DNA of 64,000 bases, taken from Paenibacillus alginolyticus DSM 5050 = NBRC 15375. Lineage in GTDB: Bacteria; Bacillota; Bacilli; Paenibacillales; NBRC-103111. The stretch is from NCBI RefSeq assembly GCF_000422905.1, contig NZ_AUGY01000021.1, positions 1-64,000 on the forward strand, given 5' to 3'. Position numbers and translations under genes: made by a program. Below are positions 42,463-52,500 of this stretch, piece after piece; position 1 is the first letter of the stretch; the number at the start of each line of letters is the position of its first letter. The notes below the pieces were generated by a model that was given only the letters and a program-made list of their open reading frames with translations, made no database searches and had not been told where the DNA came from.

Positions 42463-43188
42463 TTAAGACATGAATAATCGCGAATACAGCGTTTCATGCT
42501 GCATCATGGCCAGATCTGCGGCTGGCGAGTTCGTATACGCATCCATTGGATCCATATGCGCTACACGCTGCCACTCGCTTCCTGTCAAAGGAAGCAGCTT
42601 CGCAAGAAGAATTTGTCCTTGGGTTTGCCCCATGGACATGAGTCTGAGCGCACTGTTGATGCAGGTCATGATACAGCTGTACAGATAGCCTTCCGCCGCT
42701 TGATTCAACGGCACACCGAGGTGATAGCTCACCCATCCATGGACAATCGGATGATTAGAGCTGCTGCGGCCGGCTTGCACAGCTTCGTCAAGAGGCAGCC
42801 AGTTCAGCTCGGGGTACATCGAGCGCGAAAGCTGGAGCAGCCTGCGGCCCATCTTTTGAACGCCGCTCCTCGCTTCACTCGATACACGCTGCACATGCAG
42901 CATGTGGTCGATCTCCCAAAGCTGATTCCATTCCTGCCTTGGAATATGGGTATAGGCAGCTTTGATTACCATCGCATCTGACGGTGCCCAACTAGTTGCG
43001 AGCATCGTGCGAATATAAGCTTCGAGCTCTTCAATCGTTGTTAGTCGCTCCTGCTGAATGAGCGTTTCCAAACCAAAGGAATGAGAGAATCCGCCAATGG
43101 GCAAGGCTGAATCTAGAAGCTGCTGATAAGCGAGCCAGTGAAACCTAGGCGTTATCTCTTCCGTGAATGTCGTTGTCTTTGTTGTCAT
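42463..43188 (-). CDS. ureF: Urease accessory protein UreF
   Basis: A 241-residue helical protein that links UreD to UreG and gates nickel transfer. [20 protein letters not shown] is the UreF signature, and [18 protein letters not shown] follows later. The start ATG 43188 has only a distant GAGGTG. It lies 41 bases after ureC and 23 before ureG. Confidence 0.92.
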   Translation of the reverse strand: MTTKTTTFTEEITPRFHWLAYQQLLDSALPIGGFSHSFGLETLIQQERLTTIEELEAYIRTMLATSWAPSDAMVIKAAYTHIPRQEWNQLWEIDHMLHVQRVSSEARSGVQKMGRRLLQLSRSMYPELNWLPLDEAVQAGRSSSNHPIVHGWVSYHLGVPLNQAAEGYLYSCIMTCINSALRLMSMGQTQGQILLAKLLPLTGSEWQRVAHMDPMDAYTNSPAADLAMMQHETLYSRLFMS

Positions 43189-43229
43189 CGCTTTTATGTC
43201 GTCACCTCGATCGGGGACTTCCCACTCTT

Positions 43230-44945
43230 TTAAAATAAGAAATATAACTGTGCCATCGGCAGTTCGGTCGCCGGCTCACAAGTAATGGCTTTCCCATCAA
43301 CCTTCACTTCATAGGTCTCTGGGTCTACTTCTATAGAAGGCGTGCCGTTATTATGAATCATGTCTTTTTTCGAAATATCGCGACATCCTTTCACAGGCTC
43401 GACACGCTTTTGCAGCCCTAATTTCTCAGCGATGCCACGATCATAAGCGGCTTGAGAGACGAAGGTAATCGAGCTTTGCGTCAAAGCTTTACCAAAAGCG
43501 GCAAACATCGGACGTCCAAATACAGGCTGCGGCGTTGGAATTGAAGCGTTCGGATCTCCCATTTGTGCATAAGCAATGCTGCCGCCTTTGAGAACCAGAT
43601 CCGGCTTAACTCCGAAGAACATCGGGCTCCATATGACCATATCCGCGAATTTTCCAGGCTCAATGGAACCGACAAGGTGAGAAATCCCATGCGTAATCGC
43701 CGGATTGATCGTATATTTGGCGATGTAACGCTTAATTCGGAAATTATCGCCGGCTTCCGTATCGGGAGCCAGCGGTCCACGCTGCTTCTTCATTTTATCG
43801 GCTGTTTGCCATGTACGAATAATAACCTCGCCAACCCGCCCCATGGCCTGAGAATCCGAGCTTAGCATACTGAATACACCTAGATCATGAAGTATATCTT
43901 CGGCAGCGATCGTTTCTGGGCGAATCCGTGAATCCGCGAAAGCAACATCCTCAGGTATACGGCTGTCCAAATGATGACACACCATGAGCATATCCAAATG
44001 CTCTTCAATCGTATTGATCGTGTATGGACGTGTCGGGTTTGTCGAAGACGGTAGTACATTAAGCTCAGCAGCTGCGCGGATAATATCTGGCGCGTGCCCT
44101 CCGCCTGCTCCTTCGGTATGATACGTATGAATCGTACGGCCCTTAATAGCTGCGAGCGTATCCTCGAGAAATCCCGCTTCATTTAGTGTATCGGTATGAA
44201 TAGCTACTTGAACATCATATTGGTCTGCGGCTTCGAGACAAGTGTCGATTGCTGCCGGTGTCGTTCCCCAATCTTCATGAAGCTTCAAACCAATTGCTCC
44301 CGCTTCAATTTGCTCCGTCAACGGAGCTAGAAAAGAAGCATTGCCTTTTCCCGTAAACCCCAAGTTCATAGGGAAAGCTTCAGCTGCCTCCAACATACGC
44401 TGCATATGCCATGCGCCTGGCGTACAAGTTGTGGCATTCGTCCCTGTCGCTGGTCCTGTTCCTCCACCAATCATCGTCGTCACGCCAGAGGAAAGCGCCG
44501 TTTCAATTTGCTGGGGACAAATAAAATGAATGTGAGCGTCGATCCCGCCTGCGGTTACAATTTTACCTTCACCTGCAATAACTTCCGTGCTCGCTCCAAC
44601 GATCATATCGGGATGTACGCCATCCATTATGTCTTGGTTTCCCGCTTTACCGATCCCCACGATATGACCATCCTTGATGCCAATATCACCTTTGACAATA
44701 CCCCAGTGGTCAATAATGACCGCATTCGTAATCAGGGTATCCAAGACACCTTGGTCACGGGTAGCTCCACTGGACTGCCCCATTCCGTCGCGAATGACTT
44801 TGCCTCCGCCGAACTTGCATTCATCCCCATAAACGGTGTAATCATGCTCGATTTGTGCCCAAAGCTCGGTATCAGCCAAACGAATGGCATCTCCCGTAGT
44901 AGGTCCGAACATTAGCGCATAACTTTTACGATCTATTCGATTCAC
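43230..44945 (-). CDS. ureC: Urease alpha subunit
   Basis: A 571-residue catalytic subunit that hydrolyses urea to ammonia and carbamate with two nickel ions. Ligands are all present: His138 and His140 (DAHIHF), the carbamylated Lys221 (GLKLHEDWG), His250, His276 and Asp364 (SSDSQAMGR); the active-site flap has Cys323-His324. GTG 44945 with GGGAGGGGA upstream gives the normal length and overlaps ureB by 20 bases. Confidence 0.97.
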   Translation of the reverse strand: MNRIDRKSYALMFGPTTGDAIRLADTELWAQIEHDYTVYGDECKFGGGKVIRDGMGQSSGATRDQGVLDTLITNAVIIDHWGIVKGDIGIKDGHIVGIGKAGNQDIMDGVHPDMIVGASTEVIAGEGKIVTAGGIDAHIHFICPQQIETALSSGVTTMIGGGTGPATGTNATTCTPGAWHMQRMLEAAEAFPMNLGFTGKGNASFLAPLTEQIEAGAIGLKLHEDWGTTPAAIDTCLEAADQYDVQVAIHTDTLNEAGFLEDTLAAIKGRTIHTYHTEGAGGGHAPDIIRAAAELNVLPSSTNPTRPYTINTIEEHLDMLMVCHHLDSRIPEDVAFADSRIRPETIAAEDILHDLGVFSMLSSDSQAMGRVGEVIIRTWQTADKMKKQRGPLAPDTEAGDNFRIKRYIAKYTINPAITHGISHLVGSIEPGKFADMVIWSPMFFGVKPDLVLKGGSIAYAQMGDPNASIPTPQPVFGRPMFAAFGKALTQSSITFVSQAAYDRGIAEKLGLQKRVEPVKGCRDISKKDMIHNNGTPSIEVDPETYEVKVDGKAITCEPATELPMAQLYFLF

Positions 44946-45309
44946 CGGGCTTCCCCTCCCATGCTTGCCATCTCTCTCGCGCAGCACTTGACATATTCCC
45001 ATTAGCTGCTAAGCCTTTACTCAAGTTATTTAGTCCATAAGAAAGTTTGGCTCCACCAAGTTCAACGAGCTGAACAGGTTTCTGTTCTCCCGGCTCAAAA
45101 CGGACAGCTGTTCCCGCGGGAATATCCAAACGCATGCCATAGGCTTGTTCTCTCGAGAAGTCCAAAGCTCTGTTCACTTCAAAAAAATGAAAATGCGAGC
45201 CCACCTGAACGGGACGATCTCCTGTATTCGTAACGATCAAATTAACCGTTTGTCTTCCTATATTCATTTCAATATATCCCTTGACTGTTCGATATTCGCC
45301 TGGAACCAT
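44926..45309 (-). CDS. ureB: Urease beta subunit
   Basis: A 127-residue structural subunit. [17 protein letters not shown] and [11 protein letters not shown] are signature stretches. ATG 45309 has GGGGCGAGAAG before it. The 3' end overlaps ureC. The tail after residue 105 ([21 protein letters not shown]) is longer than in many orthologues. Confidence 0.96.
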   Translation of the reverse strand: MVPGEYRTVKGYIEMNIGRQTVNLIVTNTGDRPVQVGSHFHFFEVNRALDFSREQAYGMRLDIPAGTAVRFEPGEQKPVQLVELGGAKLSYGLNNLSKGLAANGNMSSAARERWQAWEGKPGESNRS

Positions 45310-45342
45310 CTTCTCGCCCCTTTCGATTCATCATTTGTATAG

Positions 45343-45645
45343 TTAGGTTATTGGTTCGTGTACGGTTACTAATTTGGTCCCATCGGGAAACGTAGCCTCT
45401 ACCTGTACTTCATGAATCATTTGAGGCACACCTTCCATGACTTGCTCTGCTCTCAAAATCGTTGTACCGAATGCCATCAATTGAGCAACGGTCAATCCAT
45501 CCCTGGCTCCTTCCATAATTTCGGATGTTAGCAGCGCTATACTTTCGGGATAATTCAGTTTCAAGCCTCTGGCAAGTCTTCGGCGTGCTAGATCTGCAGC
45601 CACAGTAATGAGCAGCTTTTCTTTTTCTCTCTCCGTTAAATGCAC
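45343..45645 (-). CDS. ureA: Urease gamma subunit
   Basis: A 100-residue subunit of standard length. It starts [13 protein letters not shown] and contains [22 protein letters not shown] split over residues 29-50, the urease gamma signature. First gene of the operon; 33 bases before ureB. A SigA-type promoter with an upstream GlnR/TnrA box lies at 45691-45743. Confidence 0.97.
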   Translation of the reverse strand: MHLTEREKEKLLITVAADLARRRLARGLKLNYPESIALLTSEIMEGARDGLTVAQLMAFGTTILRAEQVMEGVPQMIHEVQVEATFPDGTKLVTVHEPIT

Positions 45646-45690
45646 ATCTTCACCTCATTAAAATCCGAATAATGGTAATCCTTTATCCTT

Positions 45691-45719
45691 ATTATATTCG
45701 TGTATTCCATGATTGTAAA
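45691..45719 (-). promoter_or_regulatory. SigA-type promoter of ureABCFGD
   Basis: Minus strand TTTACA (45719-45714), 17 bases, TATAAT (45696-45691). The start point would be about 45684. Confidence 0.75.
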
Positions 45720-45726
45720 TCATCTA

Positions 45727-45743
45727 TGTTAGATATAATGACA
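45727..45743. promoter_or_regulatory. GlnR/TnrA box 1 (urease side)
   Basis: TGTTAGATATAATGACA matches TGTNA-N7-TNACA exactly. Its centre is about 51 bases upstream of the predicted ureA start point, the position from which TnrA activates promoters in B. subtilis. Confidence 0.8.
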
Positions 45744-45842
45744 TTAAAACATTGGTTTCTGAAGTCATTTTTCGTATTTTATGTGATTTTAACAAAGAAA
45801 TGGCCGGTATTTGTGCGCTATTAACAAAAAAAACTTGTTTAA

Positions 45843-45883
45843 TGTCATGTATATTGACATTAACTTGTTTTGCACTTTATCAT
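45843..45883 (+). promoter_or_regulatory. urtA promoter overlapped by GlnR/TnrA box 2
   Basis: TGTCATGTATATTGACA (45843-45859) matches TGTNA-N7-TNACA exactly. Its end is the consensus -35 TTGACA (45854-45859); TATCAT at 45878-45883 is the -10 with an 18-base spacer. A regulator bound here would cover the -35. Confidence 0.75.
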
Positions 45884-45928
45884 AAGCCTTGTAATCCAAA
45901 TCTTGTAAGCAAAGGGAGTGGGACGTGA

Positions 45929-47203
45929 ATGAGAGAGATACGAAACAAAGGTAAGCTCACAGTCGCTTTGAGTATGGCTTTGATGATGGTCATGGCTGGC
46001 TGTGCAAAAACAGAGCCAACTACATCCACGACAACTACACCTATGGCGACCAAAGCCGCTGAAGCTAAGGCGGAGACGAAGGATGAAACTGTACCTGTCG
46101 GGATTCTTCACTCCCTCACAGGCACTATGTCCATTAGCGAAGTATCCGTAAGAGATGCTGAACTTATGGCGATTGACGAAATTAATGCAGCTGGGGGACT
46201 CTTAGGTAAAAAAATCAAGCCCGTGATTGAAGACGGTGCATCCGATTGGCCGACTTTTGCAGAGAAAACTAAGAAGTTACTGCAAAAAGACAGCGTCGTA
46301 ACGATCTTTGGCTGCTGGACATCTGCCAGCCGCAAAGCCGTGCTTCCGGTCGTCGAACAAAACAAAGGATTACTGTGGTATCCGGTTCAGTATGAAGGCG
46401 TGGAATCATCACCTAATATCTTCTACATAGGCGCTACAACGAACCAACAAATTATCCCTTCTGTAACTTGGCTTCTTCAAAACAAAGGCAAGAAGTTTTA
46501 CCTTCTCGGTTCCGACTATGTTTTCCCAAGAACAGCCAACAAAATTATTAAAGAGCAGTTGAAAGCTGAAGGCGGGTCGCTTGTAGCCGAAGAATACACA
46601 CCGCTTGGACACACGGACTACAATACAATCATTAGTAAAATCAAAAAAGAGAAGCCGGATGTCATTTTCAATACGCTGAACGGCGACAGTAACGTAGCCT
46701 TCTTCAAGCAATTGAAAGATGCAGGCATTTCATCCAAAGATCTAACAACAATGTCCGTAAGTATCGCTGAGGAAGAGGTTCGCGGTATTGGAGCTTCTGT
46801 CTTAGATGGACACTATACCGCTTGGAATTACTACCAAACAACCGATACACCTGAGAATAAAAAATTCGTTGAAGCTTACAAAGCTAAATACGGCAAAGAC
46901 CGTGTTACGGATGATCCGATCGAAGCAGGCTATACGGCCGTATACTTATGGGCTGCAGCTGTGAAGAAAGCAGGATCCTTTGAGGTAGAGAAAGTGAAAG
47001 CTGCTGCCAAAGGTATCGAGTTTAACGCACCAGAAGGTAAAGTGGTTATTGATGGAGAGAACCAGCATATTTCCAAAACGGCACGTATCGGTCAAATTAC
47101 GGCTGATGGCCAAATCAAAGAAATATGGAACTCCGGCCAACCACTCAAACCAGATCCTTTCCTCAAAACATACCCTTGGGGCGGAGAAGTAACGAAAAAA
47201 TAA
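45929..47203 (+). CDS. urtA: Urea ABC transporter, substrate-binding lipoprotein
   Basis: A 424-residue lipoprotein: signal peptide with lipobox VMAGC (Cys25), a Thr/Ala/Lys-rich linker (26-55), and a branched-chain-amino-acid/urea type binding domain. [44 protein letters not shown] and [13 protein letters not shown] are typical of UrtA rather than LivJ. It captures urea outside the membrane for UrtBCDE. ATG 45929 follows GGGAGTGGG. It is the first gene of urtABCDE and is followed by two hairpins before urtB. Confidence 0.94.
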   Translation: MREIRNKGKLTVALSMALMMVMAGCAKTEPTTSTTTTPMATKAAEAKAETKDETVPVGILHSLTGTMSISEVSVRDAELMAIDEINAAGGLLGKKIKPVIEDGASDWPTFAEKTKKLLQKDSVVTIFGCWTSASRKAVLPVVEQNKGLLWYPVQYEGVESSPNIFYIGATTNQQIIPSVTWLLQNKGKKFYLLGSDYVFPRTANKIIKEQLKAEGGSLVAEEYTPLGHTDYNTIISKIKKEKPDVIFNTLNGDSNVAFFKQLKDAGISSKDLTTMSVSIAEEEVRGIGASVLDGHYTAWNYYQTTDTPENKKFVEAYKAKYGKDRVTDDPIEAGYTAVYLWAAAVKKAGSFEVEKVKAAAKGIEFNAPEGKVVIDGENQHISKTARIGQITADGQIKEIWNSGQPLKPDPFLKTYPWGGEVTKK

Positions 47204-47218
47204 AGATAGTTATTGGAG

Positions 47219-47244
47219 CCAGGATTGCCTAACGGCAGTCCTGG
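47219..47244 (+). other. Hairpin 1 between urtA and urtB
   Basis: CCAGGATTGCC pairs with GGCAGTCCTGG around TAAC. There is no T-run, so it probably protects the urtA mRNA 3' end or partly attenuates the operon. Confidence 0.6.
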
Positions 47245-47304
47245 ATTTCACCAAAATATAAGAATTTATATGTTTCACACGATAAGTCGGCTATATTTCA
47301 GGAT

Positions 47305-47340
47305 AAACGCCCCCGTCCGAGAAGGACGGGGTAGACGTTT
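47305..47340 (+). other. Hairpin 2 between urtA and urtB
   Basis: CCCCGTCC/GGACGGGG with a five-base loop, extended by AAACG/CGTTT with an asymmetric bulge. It is very GC-rich and has only ATTTTG after it. Confidence 0.6.
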
Positions 47341-47376
47341 ATTTTGTTTACTTGGGGTTTACTGGGAGGGATTTCC

Positions 47377-48282
47377 ATGAGTCTGCTGTTTCTTCAATTA
47401 TTCAACGGTCTAAGCCTTAGCTCCATTCTGCTGTTAATTGCCATTGGCCTTGCGATTACATTCGGCTTAATGAATGTTATGAATATGGCACACGGTGAAT
47501 TCATCATGATTGGCGCCTATATGGCTTATCTAGTCCAGCAGTGGTTCCAGAAGTTTCTACCGGCCTCCGCTTTCGGATGGTATTTCATCGTGTCGCTAGG
47601 TGTCGCCTTTGCAGCAGCCTTCTTTGTCGGCTGGCTGCTCGAAGTTGTTCTCATTCGATTCATGTACGGCAGACCGCTAGACAGCCTGCTTGCTACATGG
47701 GGAGTAAGCCTTGCTTTGCAGCAGCTTGCGCGCACTATTTTCGGTGCTCCTAATGTGGCTGTCAAAGCGCCCGAATGGTTGGAAGGCGGACTTCATCTAT
47801 CGGCCGACCTCATTCTCCCCTACAAGCGCCTTTTTATTATTGCTTTGGTTGCGCTGTGTATCTTGGTGATATATATGTACCTGTACCACTCAGCCGGAGG
47901 AAGACGCATGAGAGCTGTTATGCAAAATCGTGAAATGGCTGCTTGTCTTGGTATTTCCACACGCAGAGTAGATGCTCAATCCTTCGCTTTTGGCTCCGCT
48001 ATGGCAGGAATTGCCGGATGCGCCTTAACACTGCTTGGACCTATTGGACCAACCATAGGCACATATTACATTGTGGATGCGTTCATGGTTGTTGTTCTAG
48101 GCGGAATCGGTAAGCTGATTGGAACCGTGGCAGGAGCATTAGGTATTGGGGTTTTCAACACAGCTTTGGAATACACAACAAGTGCTACGCTTGGTAAAGT
48201 GCTAGTCTTTACGCTCATAATCGCCTTCTTGCAATGGAAACCGATGGGACTTGTGACGATCCGTTCAAGATCCTTAGATTGA
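47377..48282 (+). CDS. urtB: Urea ABC transporter permease UrtB
   Basis: A 301-residue LivH-type permease with about eight helices. ITFGLMNVMNMAHGEFIMIGAYMAY is the signature of this family, and RAVMQNREMAACLGISTRRVDA is the ATPase-contact (EAA-like) loop. ATG 47377 with GGGAGGG six bases before is the start. Pairs with UrtC to form the membrane channel. Confidence 0.93.
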   Translation: MSLLFLQLFNGLSLSSILLLIAIGLAITFGLMNVMNMAHGEFIMIGAYMAYLVQQWFQKFLPASAFGWYFIVSLGVAFAAAFFVGWLLEVVLIRFMYGRPLDSLLATWGVSLALQQLARTIFGAPNVAVKAPEWLEGGLHLSADLILPYKRLFIIALVALCILVIYMYLYHSAGGRRMRAVMQNREMAACLGISTRRVDAQSFAFGSAMAGIAGCALTLLGPIGPTIGTYYIVDAFMVVVLGGIGKLIGTVAGALGIGVFNTALEYTTSATLGKVLVFTLIIAFLQWKPMGLVTIRSRSLD

Positions 48283-48303
48283 AGAAAGGATGTGGCATCT
48301 TCC

Positions 48304-49380
48304 ATGCTCTTAACGGGACAATCCAAGCTTAAACTGATCGTCTATGGCATTTTTTTGATCGCTATTGCTTTGGCTCCTTTATTCATGTCAGACTTCCGAC
48401 TTTCCCTTCTTGGCAAGTTTCTCGCTTATGCCATCATTGCCATGGGAATTGATCTAATTTGGGGCTATACGGGCATTCTTAGCCTCGGCCATGGTGTCTA
48501 CTTTGGACTTGGCGCTTATTGTATGGCCATGCATCTTAAGCTCGCCGCGACGCCAGACCAACTGCCGGATTTCATGTCATGGAGCGGCGTTGAGAGATTA
48601 CCCTGGTTCTGGGTTCCATTCCAACAGGCAGGCGCAGCATTCCTTCTCGCCCTTATCGTGCCAATGATCGTCGCATTCATCTTAGGATATTTTACATTTC
48701 GCAATCGTATCAAAGGTGCTTTCTTCTCCATATTGTCTCAGGCGTTAGTCATTATTACCGTCACGCTATTCGTTGGCCAACAAGGCTATACAGGCGGAAC
48801 TAACGGACTAACCAATTTCACTACCTTTCTTGGATTAAATCTCCAATCACAATCTACGAAATTACTATTTTTCTATCTCACCTTAGCTGTTGTTGTTGTC
48901 GTTCTTATCCTTTGCAGTCTGCTCGTCACCAGTCGTATGGGGAACATTCTCACAGCCATACGTGATGGGGAAAATCGGGTTCGCTTTATTGGCTACAATC
49001 CAGTCACATATAAAGTATTCATTTACTGCGTTTCAGCAGGCTTAGCCGGACTTGCCGGTGTGCTCTTCGTTCTTCAGGAAGGCATTATCTCGCCCGCACA
49101 AATGGGCATTGTCCCCTCTATTGAAATGGTTCTTTGGGTGGCTATCGGAGGTCGTGCAACGATTGGGGGCGCCGTTCTCGGCGCATTAATCACCAATGCA
49201 GCCAAAACAACGTTTAGCGAAGCTTACCCCGCTTGGTGGCCTATTATGCTCGGAGCCATGTTCATTATTGTCGTACTGATGCTGCCCAAAGGAATCGTCG
49301 GTACGATTACACACTACACCTCCAATTGGAAAAAACCAGATCTCCCTAAGCCGATTTCATCATCGCATGAAGCAAGCTGA
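48304..49380 (+). CDS. urtC: Urea ABC transporter permease UrtC
   Basis: A 358-residue LivM-type permease. [37 protein letters not shown] spans the conserved first part; [22 protein letters not shown] is the loop that contacts the ATPases. The start ATG 48304 is 12 bases from AAGGAT; a GTG at 48292 abuts that site and is less likely. It lies 21 bases after urtB. Confidence 0.92.
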   Translation: MLLTGQSKLKLIVYGIFLIAIALAPLFMSDFRLSLLGKFLAYAIIAMGIDLIWGYTGILSLGHGVYFGLGAYCMAMHLKLAATPDQLPDFMSWSGVERLPWFWVPFQQAGAAFLLALIVPMIVAFILGYFTFRNRIKGAFFSILSQALVIITVTLFVGQQGYTGGTNGLTNFTTFLGLNLQSQSTKLLFFYLTLAVVVVVLILCSLLVTSRMGNILTAIRDGENRVRFIGYNPVTYKVFIYCVSAGLAGLAGVLFVLQEGIISPAQMGIVPSIEMVLWVAIGGRATIGGAVLGALITNAAKTTFSEAYPAWWPIMLGAMFIIVVLMLPKGIVGTITHYTSNWKKPDLPKPISSSHEAS

Positions 49381-49430
49381 CTATATACTACATCCTTAAT
49401 GTTATGAAATTTGAAGGGGGGAACATCCCA

Positions 49431-50222
49431 ATGCCAGGACAATTAGCGAAACAACAACCTGTAACCGGCGAGCAAATCCTTAGCGTTAAAGGGCTTGAAG
49501 TGAGCTTTGACGGATTTAAAGCCTTACGCAATCTGGACTTTTCCTTGCAGCATGGCGAGCTCCGGTTTGTTATTGGACCGAACGGAGCAGGTAAAACAAC
49601 GCTCTTGGATGTCATTTGCGGGAAAGTGAAGCCTTCGCATGGTCACGTTTTTTTCAAAAAATCCATTGATCTTACCAAACACCAAGAACACCAAATTGCA
49701 CAGCTCGGCATTGGACGTAAATTCCAAGCGCCTTCTGTCTTCTCAACCTTAACCGTTTTTGAAAATTTGGCTCTTTCTATGAAACAGCAGCGCGGCCTCC
49801 TTAGCGCACTATGGACCAAGACGACGAGTGAACAGCGGGAACGCCTGCATCTCCGACTCGAGATGATTGGCTTGCAGAGCAAAGTCAAAGAGCGCGCAGG
49901 GTCACTCTCTCACGGCGAGAAACAGTGGCTAGAAATCGGGATGCTGCTCATGCAGGAGCCCGATCTGCTGCTGCTGGATGAGCCTGCCGCCGGCATGACA
50001 GATAGCGAAACCGAGAAAACAGGTGAGCTGCTGCACGAAATAGCGGCTAATCAAACGATCATCGTAGTTGAACATGATATGGAATTTGTTCGTCAATTCG
50101 CTAGAACAGTCACCGTACTTCATGAAGGAACCGTACTTCGGGAAGGCACGATGCAGGAAATTCAAAGTGATAATAAGGTTGCTGAGGTTTATCTAGGAAG
50201 GAGAGTGGAGCGAGGTGCTTAA
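49431..50222 (+). CDS. urtD: Urea ABC transporter ATPase UrtD
   Basis: A 263-residue LivG-type ATPase: Walker A GPNGAGKTT, the signature SHGEKQWLEIGM, and Walker B LLLLDEPAAGMT. The H-loop histidine is in VVEHDMEF. The signature starts SHGE instead of SGG, typical of UrtD. ATG 49431 with GGGGGG nine bases before is chosen over an ATG at 49404 without a site. Overlaps urtE by 8 bases. Confidence 0.93.
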   Translation: MPGQLAKQQPVTGEQILSVKGLEVSFDGFKALRNLDFSLQHGELRFVIGPNGAGKTTLLDVICGKVKPSHGHVFFKKSIDLTKHQEHQIAQLGIGRKFQAPSVFSTLTVFENLALSMKQQRGLLSALWTKTTSEQRERLHLRLEMIGLQSKVKERAGSLSHGEKQWLEIGMLLMQEPDLLLLDEPAAGMTDSETEKTGELLHEIAANQTIIVVEHDMEFVRQFARTVTVLHEGTVLREGTMQEIQSDNKVAEVYLGRRVERGA

Positions 50223-50910
50223 CCTTCAGAAGATAGAAGCAGGTTACGGTGAGAGTAGGATTGTACGCCATGTGAACCTTGAGGTGAAACCTGGACAAAT
50301 CGTTTGTCTTATGGGCCGCAACGGGGTAGGGAAATCCACACTCATGAAAAGCATCATGGGACTCATTCAGCCGAAGTCCGGCACGATCCATTTTAACGAA
50401 CGGAACATGACGTCCTTTCCTCCGGATCGACGAGCCAAATTAGGGATCGGCTACGTGCCGCAAGGCCGCGAAATTTTCCCGCAGCTTACTGTCGAGGAAA
50501 ATCTGCTGCTTGGTCTAGAAGCTGCAACAGATGGTAGAAAAAAACTCCCTGACTCTCTCTTCGACACTTTCCCCGTGCTTCGTCAAATGCTTCACCGCAA
50601 AGGAGGCGACCTCAGCGGCGGGCAGCAGCAGCAACTAGCGATAGCCCGTGCCTTGGCCCCAGGCCCCAAGCTGCTGCTGCTGGATGAACCGATGGAGGCG
50701 ATCCAGCCTTCTATCGTCATGGAAATTGAAGCCATCATTGAATCAATCAAACGCAGTCGAGAAATTGCTGTATTGCTGGTAGAACAAAGCCTCGAGTTCG
50801 CTACAAGCATTGCCGATTATTATTATGTATTGGACCGAGGAACCATTGCCGCCGAAGGTCATGCCGAGCATTTGAGCGAAGATCAAGTACGAAAGCATTT
50901 AACGGTATGA
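50215..50910 (+). CDS. urtE: Urea ABC transporter ATPase UrtE
   Basis: A 231-residue LivF-type ATPase: Walker A GRNGVGKST, signature LSGGQQQQLAIARAL, Walker B LLLLDEPMEAIQPSI. GYVPQGREIFPQLTVEENLLLG is the family Q-loop region. The GTG start at 50215 lies inside the end of urtD (translational coupling). Last gene of urtABCDE; a strong terminator follows. Confidence 0.93.
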   Translation: MLNLQKIEAGYGESRIVRHVNLEVKPGQIVCLMGRNGVGKSTLMKSIMGLIQPKSGTIHFNERNMTSFPPDRRAKLGIGYVPQGREIFPQLTVEENLLLGLEAATDGRKKLPDSLFDTFPVLRQMLHRKGGDLSGGQQQQLAIARALAPGPKLLLLDEPMEAIQPSIVMEIEAIIESIKRSREIAVLLVEQSLEFATSIADYYYVLDRGTIAAEGHAEHLSEDQVRKHLTV

Positions 50911-50939
50911 TCTTGATTACACGGACCTACTCTATAAAA

Positions 50940-51000
50940 GGAAGCTGGATGACTTGACCTATGAAACTAGGCGTCAAGTACCGTCCAGCTTCTTTTTTTT
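50940..51000 (+). terminator. Terminator of urtABCDE
   Basis: GAAGCTGGA/TCCAGCTTC outer stem with ACTTGAC/GTCAAGT inside, then eight T. Confidence 0.85.
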
Positions 51001-51137
51001 CATACAAAGGAACTAATTATAAAGTTAAACTGGACGTCACAAAATGTATAATGATAACATGCATATATAGGATCGAATGTTGCGTCCGGCATATCGAGCA
51101 CCGAACCTTTTGAAGGAAAAGGAGGGGGGGAACGTTT

Positions 51138-51824
51138 ATGTCTAAGATTTTAATTATTGAAGATGATTTAAGCATTGGTGAAATGATGTCGATTTATTTG
51201 TACGAAGAAGGCTATCAAGTCATGCGTGCGGAAACGGGCCGTCAAGGCGAAGTGTTATTCCGAGATTTCGAACCTGATGTCATCGTGCTTGATATTATGC
51301 TGCCTGATGTTGACGGGATTCAGCTATGTACGGACTTCCGCAATTCGTCAACCATCCCCATTCTTATGGTGTCCGCCAAAAATGAGGTCTCCGATCGCGT
51401 CAAAGGCCTGCAGACTGGTGCTGATGATTATCTATGTAAACCATTCTCAATGAGGGAACTGTCAGCACGAATACAAGCATTACTGCGACGTTCACATGCC
51501 TTTCCTCCGCCAGTTCAAACTACCGATACGAACGAGCAAGTCGTTCATCTGGACCTAGAGAAGCGCTGCCTTTTTGTACATAGCAAAGTAATAGAGACCA
51601 CGTTCTCTGAGTTTGAAATTATGAAACTTTTTTGGCAGAATCAAGGACGAGTATACAGTCGAGAGGAGCTTCTAAACCGGGTCCGCGGTTTCGATTCCTA
51701 TGTAACCGAACGTGCAATCGATGTACATATCGCAAACCTTCGCAAAAAAATAGAAGCTGATCCCAAAGAACCGAAATATATTAAGACGGTTTGGGGTGTC
51801 GGTTATAAATTTCTACTTACGTAA
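51138..51824 (+). CDS. OmpR/PhoB-family response regulator
   Basis: A 228-residue two-component regulator. The receiver domain has Asp9-Asp10, phospho-acceptor Asp52 (VLDIMLP), Ser79 and Lys101 (LCKPFS); the C-terminal winged helix contains SREELLNRVRGFDSYVTERAIDVHIANLRKKI and VWGVGYKF. The output fold is complete. No histidine kinase gene is adjacent, and a small terminator follows, so it is an orphan here; its kinase must be elsewhere. ATG 51138 follows AAGGAGGGGGG. Confidence 0.93.
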   Translation: MSKILIIEDDLSIGEMMSIYLYEEGYQVMRAETGRQGEVLFRDFEPDVIVLDIMLPDVDGIQLCTDFRNSSTIPILMVSAKNEVSDRVKGLQTGADDYLCKPFSMRELSARIQALLRRSHAFPPPVQTTDTNEQVVHLDLEKRCLFVHSKVIETTFSEFEIMKLFWQNQGRVYSREELLNRVRGFDSYVTERAIDVHIANLRKKIEADPKEPKYIKTVWGVGYKFLLT

Positions 51825-51846
51825 GCTCCCGATGGGGCTTTTTTTG
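51823..51846 (+). terminator. Terminator of the response regulator gene
   Basis: AGCTCC/GGGGCT short hairpin with a CGAT loop, then seven T. Confidence 0.7.
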
Positions 51847-51992
51847 TTTGGGATAATTAAGCAAAAACTAGTCACCAAATAGGCTGATGCACAATATGAT
51901 GATTATGGATAATGACACGTACTTAGAATCTGTTTCGCATTACTATTATGAAGAAAGCTTTCTTAAGGAAAGCTCAAGGAGGAAATACAAAC

Positions 51993-52445
51993 ATGATGAA
52001 TAGTCCTTACAAAATCGGAAACCAAGGCATGACCTCGCAAGCCCCTTATGGATATCCTTATCCGGCTTATCCCGTTCCAACAATGGGAATGGGTGCCAAT
52101 AATCCACCTGTTCCAAGCGGAGCACCTACACCTACTGGCGGTCTGCAAACCGGTGTAAATGTACCTGGTCAACTCCCCATGGAACAATCTTATATCGAAA
52201 ATATTCTCCGTTTGAACCTTGGCAAAATGGCTACCATCTACATGACATACGAGAATAATTCGCAATGGAATGCCAAAATCTTCAAAGGCAAACTGGAGGC
52301 AGCAGGACGTGATCATATCATCATCAGCGATCCAGCTACTGGCATGCGTTACTTATTGCTCATGGTAAATCTAGATTACATTACATTCGACGAGGAACTT
52401 AATTACATGTATCCTTACACAGGTGGAGTCGGCCCACGGAGATAA
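51993..52445 (+). CDS. gerQ: Spore coat protein GerQ
   Basis: A 150-residue spore coat protein. The first 60 residues are a Pro/Gly/Tyr-rich low-complexity region (PYGYPYPAYPVPTMGMG); the conserved C-terminal domain has LPMEQSYIENILRLNLGK, ATIYMTYENNSQWNAK, AGRDHIIISDPATGMRYLL. In B. subtilis GerQ is cross-linked in the coat by transglutaminase Tgl and is needed for the cortex hydrolase CwlJ. No cwlJ is next to it here. ATG 51993 follows AGGAGG at spacing ten. Confidence 0.92.
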   Translation: MMNSPYKIGNQGMTSQAPYGYPYPAYPVPTMGMGANNPPVPSGAPTPTGGLQTGVNVPGQLPMEQSYIENILRLNLGKMATIYMTYENNSQWNAKIFKGKLEAAGRDHIIISDPATGMRYLLLMVNLDYITFDEELNYMYPYTGGVGPRR

Positions 52446-52462
52446 TGGTTAAATCAAAATAT

Positions 52463-52499
52463 AAGCCGCTTGCTCTTTCGTTAGAGCAGCGGCTTTTTT
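52463..52499. terminator. Terminator of gerQ
   Basis: AAGCCGCT and GCTCT pair with AGAGC and GCGGCTT, then TTTTTT; it can also act on the convergent gene. Confidence 0.85.
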
Positions 52500-52500
52500 G

